A DNA stretch of 64,000 nt from Hydrogenothermaceae bacterium (lineage in GTDB: Bacteria > Aquificota > Aquificia > Aquificales > Hydrogenothermaceae), in NCBI GenBank assembly GCA_026418455.1, contig JAOABH010000004.1:496001-560000 (forward strand), read 5' to 3'. The stretch's first letter is position 1, and every line of letters begins with the position of its first letter. Shown here one piece after another: positions 16,743-25,432 of the stretch. A program made the position numbers and the translations under genes. The notes under the pieces are model-generated. The model saw nothing but the letters and a program-made list of their open reading frames with translations. It had not been told where the DNA came from and searched no databases.

Positions 16743-17471
16743 TTAGATGAGGGTACAGAATTTTTCAAAATCTTCTTTTGTATCTATTCCTACTGTATCT
16801 TTTGATGCTATAAACACTTTTATTTTGTAGCCATTATATAATAGTCTTAACTGTTCTAACTTCTCTATCTCTTCAATCGGTGATTTTTCCATTGAGTAAG
16901 CAAATGTTAACAGAACATCTTTCCTGTATCCATATACACCTATATGTTTAAGTGGATATTTTAGATTTTTTAGAGTGTTGAAATCTATATCCCGGTAAAA
17001 TGGTATTGAACTTCGTGAAAAGTATATTCCACAACTTTCTCTATCAAGAACAACTTTCACTACATTTGGATTTAGGTAGTCTTCTTCGTTTTCTATTGGA
17101 TATGCAAGAGTGGCTACGGGATACTCTCTTAAACCTTCGGCAACCTTGTGTATATCCTCTGGATTTAAAAGCGGTTCATCTGCTTGGACATTGACAACAA
17201 AGTCAAAATCAAGATTTTTAACGGCAAAGGCTACTCTATCACTTCCACTTTGAAGTTCTGTTGGTGTGAGTATAATATCTACTGGATAATCTTTTAAAAC
17301 TTTTTTAAACTCTTCATCATCACATGCAACTATAACTCTGTCTATACCTTTGACTTTAAGACAGTTTTCTACTGTGTAGGCAATAATAGGTTTATCTTTT
17401 ACTTTTAGAAGTAGTTTATCTTTAAGCCTTGTAGAGCCTCTACGAGCCGGAATAACTATCGCAGTTTTCAA
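16743..17471 (-). CDS. kdsB: 3-deoxy-manno-octulosonate cytidylyltransferase
   Basis: KdsB activates Kdo as CMP-Kdo for lipopolysaccharide inner-core synthesis in the cytoplasm. The 242-residue protein shows the family marks in order: IPARRGSTRLKDKLL near the N-terminus, SGSDRV, VNVQADEPLL, KHIGVYGYRKDVL and SPIEEIEKLEQLRLL. Length is normal. The start is a TTG overlapping the stop of the HepT gene (TTGA). It is the last gene of the minus-strand run from 22045. Confidence 0.93.
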   Translation of the reverse strand: MKTAIVIPARRGSTRLKDKLLLKVKDKPIIAYTVENCLKVKGIDRVIVACDDEEFKKVLKDYPVDIILTPTELQSGSDRVAFAVKNLDFDFVVNVQADEPLLNPEDIHKVAEGLREYPVATLAYPIENEEDYLNPNVVKVVLDRESCGIYFSRSSIPFYRDIDFNTLKNLKYPLKHIGVYGYRKDVLLTFAYSMEKSPIEEIEKLEQLRLLYNGYKIKVFIASKDTVGIDTKEDFEKFCTLI

Positions 17472-17872
17472 CTTCTTAAACCTCTATAGACTACCTCAAA
17501 AGTTTTTAGAATATCTAACTCTTTTATCCGGTTATATATCTCCTTAGCTTGAGATTCATCGTAAACATGGACGAGGTAGTTTCTCAGTAACACCATCTCA
17601 GAAAGTGTTTTTTCAACTTCCTGGTCTATTACACCTTCCTTAAGAAGCTCTTTAAAACAAGATTTTGGAGAGTTACACTCTAAGCCTCTATTTCTTAAAA
17701 ACTCCTTAACTGCTTTCCACATAGCTTCGTATGTGTATTCAAACCTCTTTGTAGTTATCTCTACAATAAACTCATCGCTAAAAATTTCACTTAACAAAGG
17801 AGTGTCTACTACTTCTTTAAATTTCTTAAGAGCTTTTGAAAATCTTTCATAACTTCTGTTGAACTTTTCCAA
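17468..17872 (-). CDS. hepT: HepT-like HEPN toxin (type VII toxin-antitoxin)
   Basis: The 134-residue all-helical protein carries the HEPN signature RNYLVHVY: R97, H102 and Y104 exactly match the RX4HXY motif of HepT, an RNase-type toxin whose tyrosine is AMPylated by its partner MntA. Length matches known HepT/HI0074 proteins. The start is a TTG with GAGGG five bases upstream, and it overlaps the mntA-like gene by 64 bases. The pair sits between thiG and kdsB, an unusual home for a toxin-antitoxin module. Toxicity cannot be judged from sequence. Confidence 0.85.
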   Translation of the reverse strand: MEKFNRSYERFSKALKKFKEVVDTPLLSEIFSDEFIVEITTKRFEYTYEAMWKAVKEFLRNRGLECNSPKSCFKELLKEGVIDQEVEKTLSEMVLLRNYLVHVYDESQAKEIYNRIKELDILKTFEVVYRGLRS

Positions 17873-18171
17873 ATTAGCCCTCTTGATATATTTTTTAGAA
17901 ATTCCGGATTTTTAACTTTCCTGATATCTACTATATCCACTTCTTTGAGTATAGGAAGTTTTTCTATCTCCTCTTCCAACTCAAGCATTTTTATAGCTGA
18001 AATTTCATTATTACACATAACCGCAATATCTATATCAGATATTTTACTAAATCTATCATCAGTGATAGAACCAAAAAAGATGATTAAACATTCCCCTCCC
18101 AAAACCCTATCTACTGTCTGACCTAACATCTGAATATAATCTTCCTTTGAGTATCCTTTAAAGGATAACAT
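17809..18171 (-). CDS. mntA: MntA-like nucleotidyltransferase antitoxin
   Basis: The 120-residue minimal nucleotidyltransferase shows GSITDDRFSKISDID, that is G34-S35, ten residues, then D46-I-D48: the GSX10DXD motif of MntA antitoxins. A third acidic residue, D79 in KEVDIVDI, completes the metal site. MntA neutralises HepT by adding AMP to the HEPN tyrosine. The gene begins three bases after thiG and its end lies inside the HepT gene. HI0073-type housekeeping function is an alternative, but both partners keep their active-site motifs. Confidence 0.85.
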   Translation of the reverse strand: MLSFKGYSKEDYIQMLGQTVDRVLGGECLIIFFGSITDDRFSKISDIDIAVMCNNEISAIKMLELEEEIEKLPILKEVDIVDIRKVKNPEFLKNISRGLIWKSSTEVMKDFQKLLRNLKK

Positions 18172-18174
18172 TTT

Positions 18175-18975
18175 TTATCTACCGATTATACCTTCCATAG
18201 GAGATGAGGCTGAAGCATACATCTTTTTAGGTATTCTTCCAGCTAAGTATGCAAGTCTTCCAGATATAACAGCATGTTTCATAGCTACAGCCATCTTTAT
18301 TGGATCTTGTGCCTGAGCTATTGCTGTGTTCATCAATACTCCATCAACTCCTAACTCCATAACAATAGCAGCATCTGAAGCTGTCCCTATTCCAGCATCT
18401 ACTATAACAGGGACTTTAACAGCTTCCTTTATAAATATTATGTTATAAGGATTTTGTAGTCCAAGTCCAGAGCCAATTGGAGCTGCCAGTGGCATAACTG
18501 CTGCACATCCTATATCTTCAAATCTCTTTGCCATTATAGGGTCATCTGTTATGTAAGGTAAAACTACAAATCCCTCTTTTACAAGTATCTCAGCCGCTTT
18601 TAATGTTTCTATCATGTCCGGGTATAATGTTTTTTGGTCTCCTATAACTTCTAATTTAACAAACTTGTGCCCTAATGCCTCTGCTGCAAGTCTTGCCGTT
18701 AAAACTGCTTCCTCTGCCGTATAACACCCAGCTGTGTTTGGAAGTATCATTATCTTTGAGGTGTCAATGTAGTTTAAAAGGTTATCTTTCGTAGGGTCTG
18801 TAATATTTACTCTTCTAACAGCAACTGTTATCATCTGTGCTCCGGAAGCTTCCGTTGCTTCCTTTGTCTGCTGAAAATCCTTGTATTTTCCGGAACCAAC
18901 TATAAGCCTTGATGTGAACTCTTTTCCACCAATTACAAGTTTGTCATTCTCTAAAAATTTCTGTAGGTCAAACAA
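18175..18975 (-). CDS. thiG: Thiazole synthase
   Basis: ThiG condenses deoxyxylulose phosphate, dehydroglycine and ThiS-thiocarboxylate to the thiamine thiazole phosphate. The 266-residue TIM-barrel protein has [25 protein letters not shown], a lysine-bearing [14 protein letters not shown] strand, [20 protein letters not shown] and [14 protein letters not shown]. The start is a TTG, with AGGAGGT embedded in the last codons of the upstream coiled-coil gene. Other thi genes are not adjacent; only thiD appears, at the right edge of the window. No TPP riboswitch can precede it given the one-base spacing. Confidence 0.94.
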   Translation of the reverse strand: MFDLQKFLENDKLVIGGKEFTSRLIVGSGKYKDFQQTKEATEASGAQMITVAVRRVNITDPTKDNLLNYIDTSKIMILPNTAGCYTAEEAVLTARLAAEALGHKFVKLEVIGDQKTLYPDMIETLKAAEILVKEGFVVLPYITDDPIMAKRFEDIGCAAVMPLAAPIGSGLGLQNPYNIIFIKEAVKVPVIVDAGIGTASDAAIVMELGVDGVLMNTAIAQAQDPIKMAVAMKHAVISGRLAYLAGRIPKKMYASASSPMEGIIGR

Positions 18976-19980
18976 CTAAACTACCTCCTTATTTAGTTTA
19001 TCAAAATTTAAAATATCCATATACTCCCATTCTCTGTAAGCCATTGCGTATATACCATTTTTTGTAAGATAGTTGACTATGTCATCTTCTAATCTCAGAG
19101 ATGCAAATATTAAGACTAACTTATAATCTCTATACTCTGTAAAGAGAGTTTTAAATCTCTCAACTTTTTTATCCTTAAATTCATTTATGTACTCAATCTT
19201 TGGTGTAGATTTAACTTCAATTAAAAAAACAGTTTTTGCTTCTTCACTTACAGCTATAACATCAAACTCATCTTTTAAGCTTCCTTTTTTTCTCTTCACA
19301 TTCATAGAAAGAGTATCTAAATCACATTTAAAGTAAGATGTTAAAACTGGCTCCGTTGCCGGAAAAATTATATCTTCAACTATAGTTCCAAGCTTGTTTG
19401 ACAGCTCTCCCCATTTTTTGTTCCACTCTCTTTGGATCTCCTTCTTCTCTTCTTCGTATCTCTTATCTCTCTCCTTCCTTTCCTCTGCCAATCTATTAAA
19501 GTTTTCTTCCATCCTTTTATCAAAATCTTGTTGTTGTTTCTCCATCCTCTCCATAAACTGCCGGTGAGATTCTCTCATCTCTTGCTTGAAGGCTTCGTGG
19601 GATTCTCTTATCTCCTGTTTGAATGATTCACTGGACTCTCTAATCTCCTGTTTGAAAGCTTCATGGGATTCTTGCATCTCTCTTCTGAAGTCCTGATGCT
19701 GTTTTTCCATCTTTTCCATGAATTTCTCATGGGTTTCTCTCATCTCTTGCTTAAAGGCTTCGTGGGATTCTCTCATCTCCTGTTTGAAAGCTTCATGGGA
19801 TTCTTTTAATTCCTGCCTGAATTTTTGATGTTGCTCTTCCATTCTAATTGCCATTTCTTCAAGTCTTAAAGATACTCTTGTTATAGCTGTAAATGCTTTA
19901 TTAAACTCAACCGCAACCATGTTTGTAAAGTTTTCTAAAAGATTCTCTAATCTGTCTACCCTTTCTTCAACTGTCGGCAC
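18976..19980 (-). CDS. Hendecad-repeat coiled-coil protein with PD-(D/E)XK-like domain (DUF3782-like)
   Basis: The 334-residue protein has an N-terminal helix, then ten consecutive 11-residue units (51-160) of the form HEAFKQEMRES, predicting a long hendecad coiled coil. A charged linker (161-190) leads to an alpha/beta domain from about 192. That domain contains DEFDVIAV (237-244) and FLIEVKST (252-259), the spaced acidic and E-X-K residues of PD-(D/E)XK nucleases. The start is GTG with GGAGG seven bases upstream. DUF3782-type proteins of this build are common in Aquificae and cyanobacteria, with no settled function. Nuclease activity is inferred from the motif only. Confidence 0.72.
   Translation of the reverse strand: MPTVEERVDRLENLLENFTNMVAVEFNKAFTAITRVSLRLEEMAIRMEEQHQKFRQELKESHEAFKQEMRESHEAFKQEMRETHEKFMEKMEKQHQDFRREMQESHEAFKQEIRESSESFKQEIRESHEAFKQEMRESHRQFMERMEKQQQDFDKRMEENFNRLAEERKERDKRYEEEKKEIQREWNKKWGELSNKLGTIVEDIIFPATEPVLTSYFKCDLDTLSMNVKRKKGSLKDEFDVIAVSEEAKTVFLIEVKSTPKIEYINEFKDKKVERFKTLFTEYRDYKLVLIFASLRLEDDIVNYLTKNGIYAMAYREWEYMDILNFDKLNKEVV
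19501..19830. repeat. 33-bp coding tandem repeats (hendecads)
   Basis: Ten imperfect 33-bp units encode residues 51-160 of the coiled-coil protein. Units 3-5 and 8-10 resemble each other as sets, suggesting an older 165-bp (five-unit) duplication. They lie inside one reading frame and are not a CRISPR array. Confidence 0.8.
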
Positions 19981-20002
19981 TTTGAAACCTCCAGATTTCT
20001 TA

Positions 20003-21397
20003 CTAATTAATATATATGTATTCTGATTTTTTTACAATGTGGGAGTTTATAGCTACATCTTTCTCTATAGCTTCCTTAAAATCTTTCATAATCTCTGGTT
20101 CACCATGGATTAGGTATGCTAACTGGATATTATTACATGATTTTAAAAACTGTAGTAATCCTGACTGGTCTGCATGGGCTGAAAAGCCGTTTATCGTGTA
20201 TATTTTTGCTTTGACTGCTATCTCTTCTCCGTATATTTTAACCTTTTTTGCACCATCTACTATCTGTCTTCCCAGTGTCCCAACTGCCTGATAACCTACA
20301 AATATAACAGATGCATTTTCTCTCCATAGGTTATGTTTTAGATGGTGTTTTATTCTCCCTCCGTTACACATACCACTACCAGCAAGGATTATAGCATTAC
20401 TTTCAATTTCGTTAATCTTCCTTGACTCCTCAACTGAGGTTGTGAAATACACATCCGGAAAAACAAAGGGATTATGTCCTCTCTCTATTAATCTTTTTAC
20501 TTCTTCGTTAAAATGTTCTGAAAACTGCAAAAATAACCTTGTAGCAGATATTGCGAGAGGACTGTCAAGAAAAACTTTACATTTTGGAAGTTCTCCATCA
20601 TCATACATCCTTCTCAATAGATACAGTATCTCCTGAGCTCTCTCCAATGCAAAGGTCGGTATAATTACATTTCCTCCATCTTTAAAACTGTCTAATATCG
20701 CAGTCTTAAACTCTCTTATTGATTCTTCTAATGGTCTATGATTTCTATTTCCGTAAGTTGATTCTATAAACACTACCTCCGCTTCTGAAGGATATTCTAT
20801 CGGTTTTATTACCAATTTGATGTTAGTTCCTAAATCTCCAGAAAATATGACTTTCTTTTCTTTATAATCTAAATTTACATACATCTCAACATAGGCAGAT
20901 CCCAGTATATGTCCGGCATTTTTTAAAACTATCTTCACATCTTTTGATAAACTGAAAGGTTGATTATAATCCAATATGATTTTAAAATACTCCATAGCTG
21001 TGAAAACATCGTTCTCATCGTATAGAGGAGGGTTAACTTCCTCCGGAGTTCCTCTCCTCATGGCTTTTTTCAGCTGAGTTTTATACTCTTCTCTCATAAC
21101 ATTTGCAGCATCCAATAACATTATCCTTGTTATATGATAGGTTGGTTTTGTTGATATTATCTTCCCTCTAAATCCGTGTTTTACCAAAAGAGGAATTCTT
21201 CCACAGTGGTCTATATGGGAATGGGTAAGGATTAAATAATCAATTATAGATGGGTCAAATCCAAATCCTTGATAATTTTTATCTTCATCTAATCCTTGAA
21301 ACATTCCACAATCTATAAGGATGTTTAATTTTCCTACCTTGACTAAATGACAAGAGCCTGTAACACCCTCTACTCCACCAAAAGATTGAACTATCAT
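20003..21397 (-). CDS. Beta-CASP metallo-beta-lactamase RNA-processing hydrolase
   Basis: The 464-residue protein has the metal motif THSHIDHCGRIP (about 58-69), further histidines in NAGHILGSA, an aspartate in FSGDLG, and the beta-CASP motifs GFSAHADQSG and IHGEPE at the C-terminal side. This set belongs to the CPSF73/YsH1-like group of RNA 3'-end or 5'-end processing nucleases widespread in archaea and thermophilic bacteria. It is probably a cytoplasmic zinc RNase. It follows the SafE-like gene by 15 bases and uses a GGGGG-type binding site. Confidence 0.85.
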   Translation of the reverse strand: MIVQSFGGVEGVTGSCHLVKVGKLNILIDCGMFQGLDEDKNYQGFGFDPSIIDYLILTHSHIDHCGRIPLLVKHGFRGKIISTKPTYHITRIMLLDAANVMREEYKTQLKKAMRRGTPEEVNPPLYDENDVFTAMEYFKIILDYNQPFSLSKDVKIVLKNAGHILGSAYVEMYVNLDYKEKKVIFSGDLGTNIKLVIKPIEYPSEAEVVFIESTYGNRNHRPLEESIREFKTAILDSFKDGGNVIIPTFALERAQEILYLLRRMYDDGELPKCKVFLDSPLAISATRLFLQFSEHFNEEVKRLIERGHNPFVFPDVYFTTSVEESRKINEIESNAIILAGSGMCNGGRIKHHLKHNLWRENASVIFVGYQAVGTLGRQIVDGAKKVKIYGEEIAVKAKIYTINGFSAHADQSGLLQFLKSCNNIQLAYLIHGEPEIMKDFKEAIEKDVAINSHIVKKSEYIYIN

Positions 21398-21412
21398 CTT
21401 AAACCCCCAAAG

Positions 21413-22045
21413 TTAGTGATGATGGCCTGTACCGAAACCTCTCAGTATAGTCCATATACCAAATAAAATTACAATCACCCCGGCTAATCTGACAAGATTT
21501 TTCCTTGTATATGGAGATATCAAATTTATAATCTTTGCAGAGAACAACATAGCCGGGACAGTTCCAAGTCCAAAAACTGCCATAGTTAGCATACCTTTAA
21601 CAGGATCTTTATCTATAACTGCCTTTATTAAGAAGGCATAAACAAGAGGACAGGGCAAAAAGCCGTTAAACATACCTAAGAAAAAAGGAGAACTCCTAAA
21701 CTGATTTAAAAAATCTGCAATAGTATTAAATATAGGGTCTAAAAAAGGAACTCCCTTCTCTTTTATATTTCCAGTTATCTGAAGTCCGAAAATTATCATA
21801 CCTACACCTAATATCAGAGAAAGTCCTTTCTGAAAATACTGAAACCCTATACTGTGAAAATACATTCCAAGAAATCCCGCTAAAAATCCCAAGAATATAT
21901 ATGTAAATATCCTTCCGGAGTTGTAAAGTATATTGCCTACCCAAAAATTTTTATAAACAATCAAAGAAGGTATAAATCCACACATACCTATACAGTGATA
22001 AGACCCAAGGAAACCACCGAGAAAGACAAGGAAAAACTCAAGCAT
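21413..22045 (-). CDS. SafE/TauE-related membrane protein (COG2836-like)
   Basis: The 210-residue protein has about six helices. An N-terminal YHCIGMCG (16-23) puts C18 and C22 in the first helix, and a later loop has NGFLPCPLVYAF. This CxxxC plus P-C-P pattern is typical of the COG2836 branch often labelled sulfite exporter TauE/SafE or linked to copper delivery for cytochrome oxidase. A metal or thiol transport role is likely, and the substrate is unknown. It ends in GTGHHH, a possible metal-binding tail. It opens the minus-strand run to kdsB and is divergent from the alcohol dehydrogenase. Confidence 0.7.
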   Translation of the reverse strand: MLEFFLVFLGGFLGSYHCIGMCGFIPSLIVYKNFWVGNILYNSGRIFTYIFLGFLAGFLGMYFHSIGFQYFQKGLSLILGVGMIIFGLQITGNIKEKGVPFLDPIFNTIADFLNQFRSSPFFLGMFNGFLPCPLVYAFLIKAVIDKDPVKGMLTMAVFGLGTVPAMLFSAKIINLISPYTRKNLVRLAGVIVILFGIWTILRGFGTGHHH

Positions 22046-22051
22046 AGGTAA

Positions 22052-22080
22052 TTTTCCTCACTAAGGATTTGTAATATAAT
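22052..22080 (+). promoter_or_regulatory. Possible promoter of the adh-zinc ABC operon
   Basis: A perfect TATAAT at 22075-22080 lies about 30 bases before the ATG at 22110. The best -35 at optimal spacing, TTTTCC (22052-22057), is weak. It lies in the only spacer between divergent genes. Confidence 0.4.
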
Positions 22081-22109
22081 ATCACAGCCATAAATTTTAG
22101 GGGGTAATT

Positions 22110-23138
22110 ATGAAAGCTGCATACTACGAAGAGTTAAAGGGATATAAAGGAATAAAGATAGGAGAGTTACCAAAACCTACGATAGAGGATGGTGAGGTTC
22201 TCGTCAAGGTAAAGGCATTTTCTCTAAACCATCTTGATGTATGGGTAATGGAAGGAAAGTATCCTATGGATATACCACTACCTCATATATTTGCATCTGA
22301 CGGTGCAGGTGTAGTTGAGGAAGTTGGTAAAGATGTTAAAAATGTAAAGGAAGGAGATAGAGTAGTTATTTTCTCTGGACTTTCCTGTGGTCAGTGTGAG
22401 AGATGTTTGTCGGGAAAAGATAATGAATGTGACAAATTTAGACCATTGGGGACAGTAGATAACGGAGTATCTGCTGAGTATGTCAAAGTACCTGCTGTGA
22501 ATGTTTTTAAAATTCCTGATAATCTTACCTTTGAAGAGGCAAGCTGTATTCCGATAACATATATAACATCATGGCATTCTTTAGTGACAAGAGGCGGAAT
22601 AAAACCTACAGACACTGTTCTTATACACGGAGGAACTTCCGGAGTTGGGACAGCTTTAATACAGATAGCAAAATTATACGGTGCCACAGTTATAACAACA
22701 GTTGGAGATAGCTGGAAAGAAGAGAAGGTAAAACAGTTAGGAGCTGATTTTGTTATAAATTATAAACAGCAGGATTTTGTTGCAAGGGTTAAAGAATATA
22801 CAAATGGAAAACTGTGTGATATAGTTATAGACCATATCGGTGCTGAAACTTTTGCTAAATCCTTATCCTGTGCTAAAAAAGGAGGAAAAGTTATAACTTT
22901 TGGATCTACCACAGGAGCAGAGACAAATATAAATTTAAGATATATATTTGGTAAAAATCTAACTATACATGGTGTTTATATGGGAACGAAGGGAGAATTT
23001 GCAACCCTAATAAAACTCTTTCCAGAAAAGCTAAAACCAATTATAGATAGTGTTTATAGTCTGGAAAATGTCCAAAAAGCTTATGAAAAACTACTTAGTA
23101 GACAGTTTTTTGGTAAGATCGTTGTAAGGATAGATTGA
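22110..23138 (+). CDS. Zinc-type alcohol dehydrogenase (MDR family)
   Basis: The 342-residue protein has the MDR layout: a GroES-like N-terminal half with HIFASDGAGVVEEVG, the structural zinc loop CGQCERCLSGKDNEC (about 91-105), and an NAD(P) Rossmann fold with GGTSGVGTALIQIAK. It likely oxidises or reduces an alcohol/aldehyde or quinone. The catalytic-zinc cysteine position holds NHLDVWV, so the catalytic metal may be altered or absent, as in many MDR subfamilies. GGGGG precedes the ATG. It overlaps the zinc/manganese-type ABC ATPase gene as TGATG. Confidence 0.85.
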   Translation: MKAAYYEELKGYKGIKIGELPKPTIEDGEVLVKVKAFSLNHLDVWVMEGKYPMDIPLPHIFASDGAGVVEEVGKDVKNVKEGDRVVIFSGLSCGQCERCLSGKDNECDKFRPLGTVDNGVSAEYVKVPAVNVFKIPDNLTFEEASCIPITYITSWHSLVTRGGIKPTDTVLIHGGTSGVGTALIQIAKLYGATVITTVGDSWKEEKVKQLGADFVINYKQQDFVARVKEYTNGKLCDIVIDHIGAETFAKSLSCAKKGGKVITFGSTTGAETNINLRYIFGKNLTIHGVYMGTKGEFATLIKLFPEKLKPIIDSVYSLENVQKAYEKLLSRQFFGKIVVRID

Positions 23139-23917
23139 TGATAGAGATTAAAGATTTAACTGTGATAATTGATGGAAAGATAATAATAGAAGATATAAAT
23201 CTTAATATAGAAGATGGTGAAATTGTTGCAATAGTAGGACCAAATGGTGGTGGTAAAACTACACTTATCAAAACCTTACTTGGTTTTATAACACCTTCTT
23301 CCGGGGTTGTATATATAGATGGAAAAAATCCAAAAGGGTTTATAAAGGAAAGTAAAGTTGGTTATCTTCCCCAGAAATCCTCATACGAAAAAGATTTTCC
23401 GGTAAGTGCGTTAGATGTAGTTATGTTTGGATTGATAAATGAAAAAATTCCAAAAAGTCAGAAGATAAGGAAAGCTATGGAGTATATGAAATATGTAGGT
23501 ATGGAAGGATTTGAGAACTATCCTTTTGGAAGGTTATCTGGTGGACAACAACAGAGAGTGATGATAGCAAGAGCGTTAATTTCACAACCAAAGTTATTGA
23601 TACTTGATGAACCATCAACAGGTATAGATGTTGTGGCTCAGGAGAATTTCTATGAATTTTTAAAAAAGATAAATCAAGACAGAGGTATAACAGTGATAAT
23701 GGTATCCCACGATGTAGGTGTGGTAGCAAACTACGTCCATAAAGTAGCAGGATTAAATAGAAAATTACACTTCTTTGGTAAGCCAAAAGATTTTTTCCAA
23801 ACAAATGTTTTAAATCAACTTTACGGCTCAGATGTGAATCTACTTATTCACTCTCCAGAGTGTATAACATGCCAACATTTTATGCCGGATAAACTTTTGG
23901 AAGGTATTAAACATTGA
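23138..23917 (+). CDS. Metal (Zn/Mn) ABC transporter ATP-binding protein
   Basis: I start at ATG 23138, which overlaps the dehydrogenase stop; a TTG one codon earlier is less likely. The 259-residue ATPase has Walker A GPNGGGKTT, Q-loop YLPQKS, signature LSGGQQQRVMIARAL, Walker B LLILDEP and the H-loop VSHD. A histidine/cysteine-rich end (HSPECITCQHF) matches ZnuC-like ATPases of the zinc/manganese/iron uptake family. The permease follows at once. No substrate-binding protein gene is adjacent, so it must lie elsewhere. Confidence 0.88.
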   Translation: MIEIKDLTVIIDGKIIIEDINLNIEDGEIVAIVGPNGGGKTTLIKTLLGFITPSSGVVYIDGKNPKGFIKESKVGYLPQKSSYEKDFPVSALDVVMFGLINEKIPKSQKIRKAMEYMKYVGMEGFENYPFGRLSGGQQQRVMIARALISQPKLLILDEPSTGIDVVAQENFYEFLKKINQDRGITVIMVSHDVGVVANYVHKVAGLNRKLHFFGKPKDFFQTNVLNQLYGSDVNLLIHSPECITCQHFMPDKLLEGIKH

Positions 23918-24723
23918 ATATTTTAGAATTACTTACAACAGATTTTATACTTAATGCAGTTATAGGTGGATTAATACTTGCAATTTTACTCTCCGTTTTA
24001 TCTCTTTTTATATATGTTAAAAAATGGTCTTTTATAAATGTGGGAATATCCCATGCTGCCTTTGGAGGACTTGCAATAGGTTATATTGCCGGTATATCTC
24101 CTTCTATTACCGGAAGTATATTCGCTGTGATAGTTGGCATCCTTATAGGTTTTTTAAGTAAGAGAGGGAAATTTCATGAGGATATATCCATAGGTATACT
24201 TCTCTCTTTTTCTATGGCTCTTGGTGTTATTCTCATATCATTTTCAAATAATTATAACTCAGACTTGTTTAGTTTCCTGTTTGGAAATATTCTCACAATA
24301 ACGAGGGAAGATATAACTACACTTGGAATATTTACGGTTATAGCTTTTGCTTTTCTTTATGTATACTTTAAAAAACTACTTTACTGTTGTTTTGATGAAG
24401 AAGTAGCAAAGGTATCCGGAGTAAAAACAGATTTTCTGTATTACAGCTTGATAGTTTTAATGGCTATAGCAACTGTTTTGTCTATAAAACTTGTAGGCTC
24501 TATACTTGCTTCTGCAATGATGATACTACCTGCTGCAACATCTTCCCAGATTTTCTGGCATTACAGAAGTATAGTTGTATTTTCAATCATCATAAGTATA
24601 TTTACCGTTGTAACCGGTATATTTATATCCTTTGAGTTTAATCTGCCATCTGGATCAACCATCGTTATGGTATACTCAGTTATATTTTTTGTTATTACAG
24701 CTGTTAAGAGGTTCCTTAAGTAG
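23914..24723 (+). CDS. Metal ABC transporter permease (ZnuB/MntB family)
   Basis: The 269-residue protein has about eight hydrophobic helices and the ABC-3 family pattern, including SHAAFGGLAIGYIAG and the late KLVGSILASAMMILPAATS. With the preceding ATPase it forms an inner-membrane importer for zinc or manganese. The TTG start overlaps the ATPase stop by four bases. The next gene starts immediately after its TAG. Confidence 0.9.
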   Translation: MNILELLTTDFILNAVIGGLILAILLSVLSLFIYVKKWSFINVGISHAAFGGLAIGYIAGISPSITGSIFAVIVGILIGFLSKRGKFHEDISIGILLSFSMALGVILISFSNNYNSDLFSFLFGNILTITREDITTLGIFTVIAFAFLYVYFKKLLYCCFDEEVAKVSGVKTDFLYYSLIVLMAIATVLSIKLVGSILASAMMILPAATSSQIFWHYRSIVVFSIIISIFTVVTGIFISFEFNLPSGSTIVMVYSVIFFVITAVKRFLK

Positions 24724-25422
24724 ATGTATAGGCTTCTTGGAAGAAAAGAATCAGATTATCTAATTATTGAAGATGAAGAGCTTCATCATCTTAGAGTTTT
24801 AAGGTTAAAAGAGGGCGATACCGTTGAAGTTAACGACCTTCAGGGAAATGTGTATGAAGGAGAGATTATACAGATAACAAAGAAACAGGCAGTTTTAAAA
24901 CCAATCAGGAAGATAGAAATACAAGAAGACAAGTTGAATATAACATTATACCTTTGTATGCCTAACCAATTATCAAAAGTAGATGATATTATAGAACCTA
25001 TCTCACAGCTTGGCGTAAAGAGGTTTGTTCCGGTAATATCAAAAAGGTCTGCTGTAAAACTTTCAGATATTTTAAAGAAAAAAGAAAAGTGGGAAAAGAT
25101 AGCTCTACAATCAATAAAGCAGTGTAAAAGACTGTTTCCGGTAATTATTGAAAATCCTATAAATCTGACTAATATTAAAAGTGAAGATGATTTTAAGATT
25201 GTATTTTATGAAAAAGAAAGGGAAAATAAGTTGAAAAGCTTAAACTTACCTCAAGTAAGCAATATATCAGTTGTTATAGGTGCAGAAGGTGGATTTGAAG
25301 AAAGTGAGATAAATTTCCTTAAAGAAAAAGGCTTTATATCGCTTTCCTTAGGTGATTACATTCTAAAAATGGAAACTGCTATAATAGTATCAATATGTCA
25401 GATAAAATTTAAATTTGAATAG
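24724..25422 (+). CDS. rsmE: 16S rRNA (uracil-1498-N3)-methyltransferase
   Basis: RsmE methylates U1498 of 16S rRNA in the assembled small subunit. The 232-residue SPOUT protein has an N-terminal PUA-like domain (HHLRVLRLKEGDTVEV) and the knotted C-terminal domain with SVVIGAEGGFEESEI and the closing LGDYILKMETA motif. Length is normal (240). The ATG directly follows the permease stop, so it is cotranscribed with the transporter, probably without functional link. Confidence 0.93.
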   Translation: MYRLLGRKESDYLIIEDEELHHLRVLRLKEGDTVEVNDLQGNVYEGEIIQITKKQAVLKPIRKIEIQEDKLNITLYLCMPNQLSKVDDIIEPISQLGVKRFVPVISKRSAVKLSDILKKKEKWEKIALQSIKQCKRLFPVIIENPINLTNIKSEDDFKIVFYEKERENKLKSLNLPQVSNISVVIGAEGGFEESEINFLKEKGFISLSLGDYILKMETAIIVSICQIKFKFE

Positions 25423-25432
25423 AGGATTAACA

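Noticed and set aside
18960-19000. TPP riboswitch before thiG
   Set aside because: thiG starts one codon after the upstream stop within an operon, so there is no room, and no thi-box motif is seen.
19501-19830. Regular 33-bp repeats that look like a CRISPR array
   Set aside because: They have no unique spacers and lie in frame in one coding sequence as 11-residue coiled-coil units.
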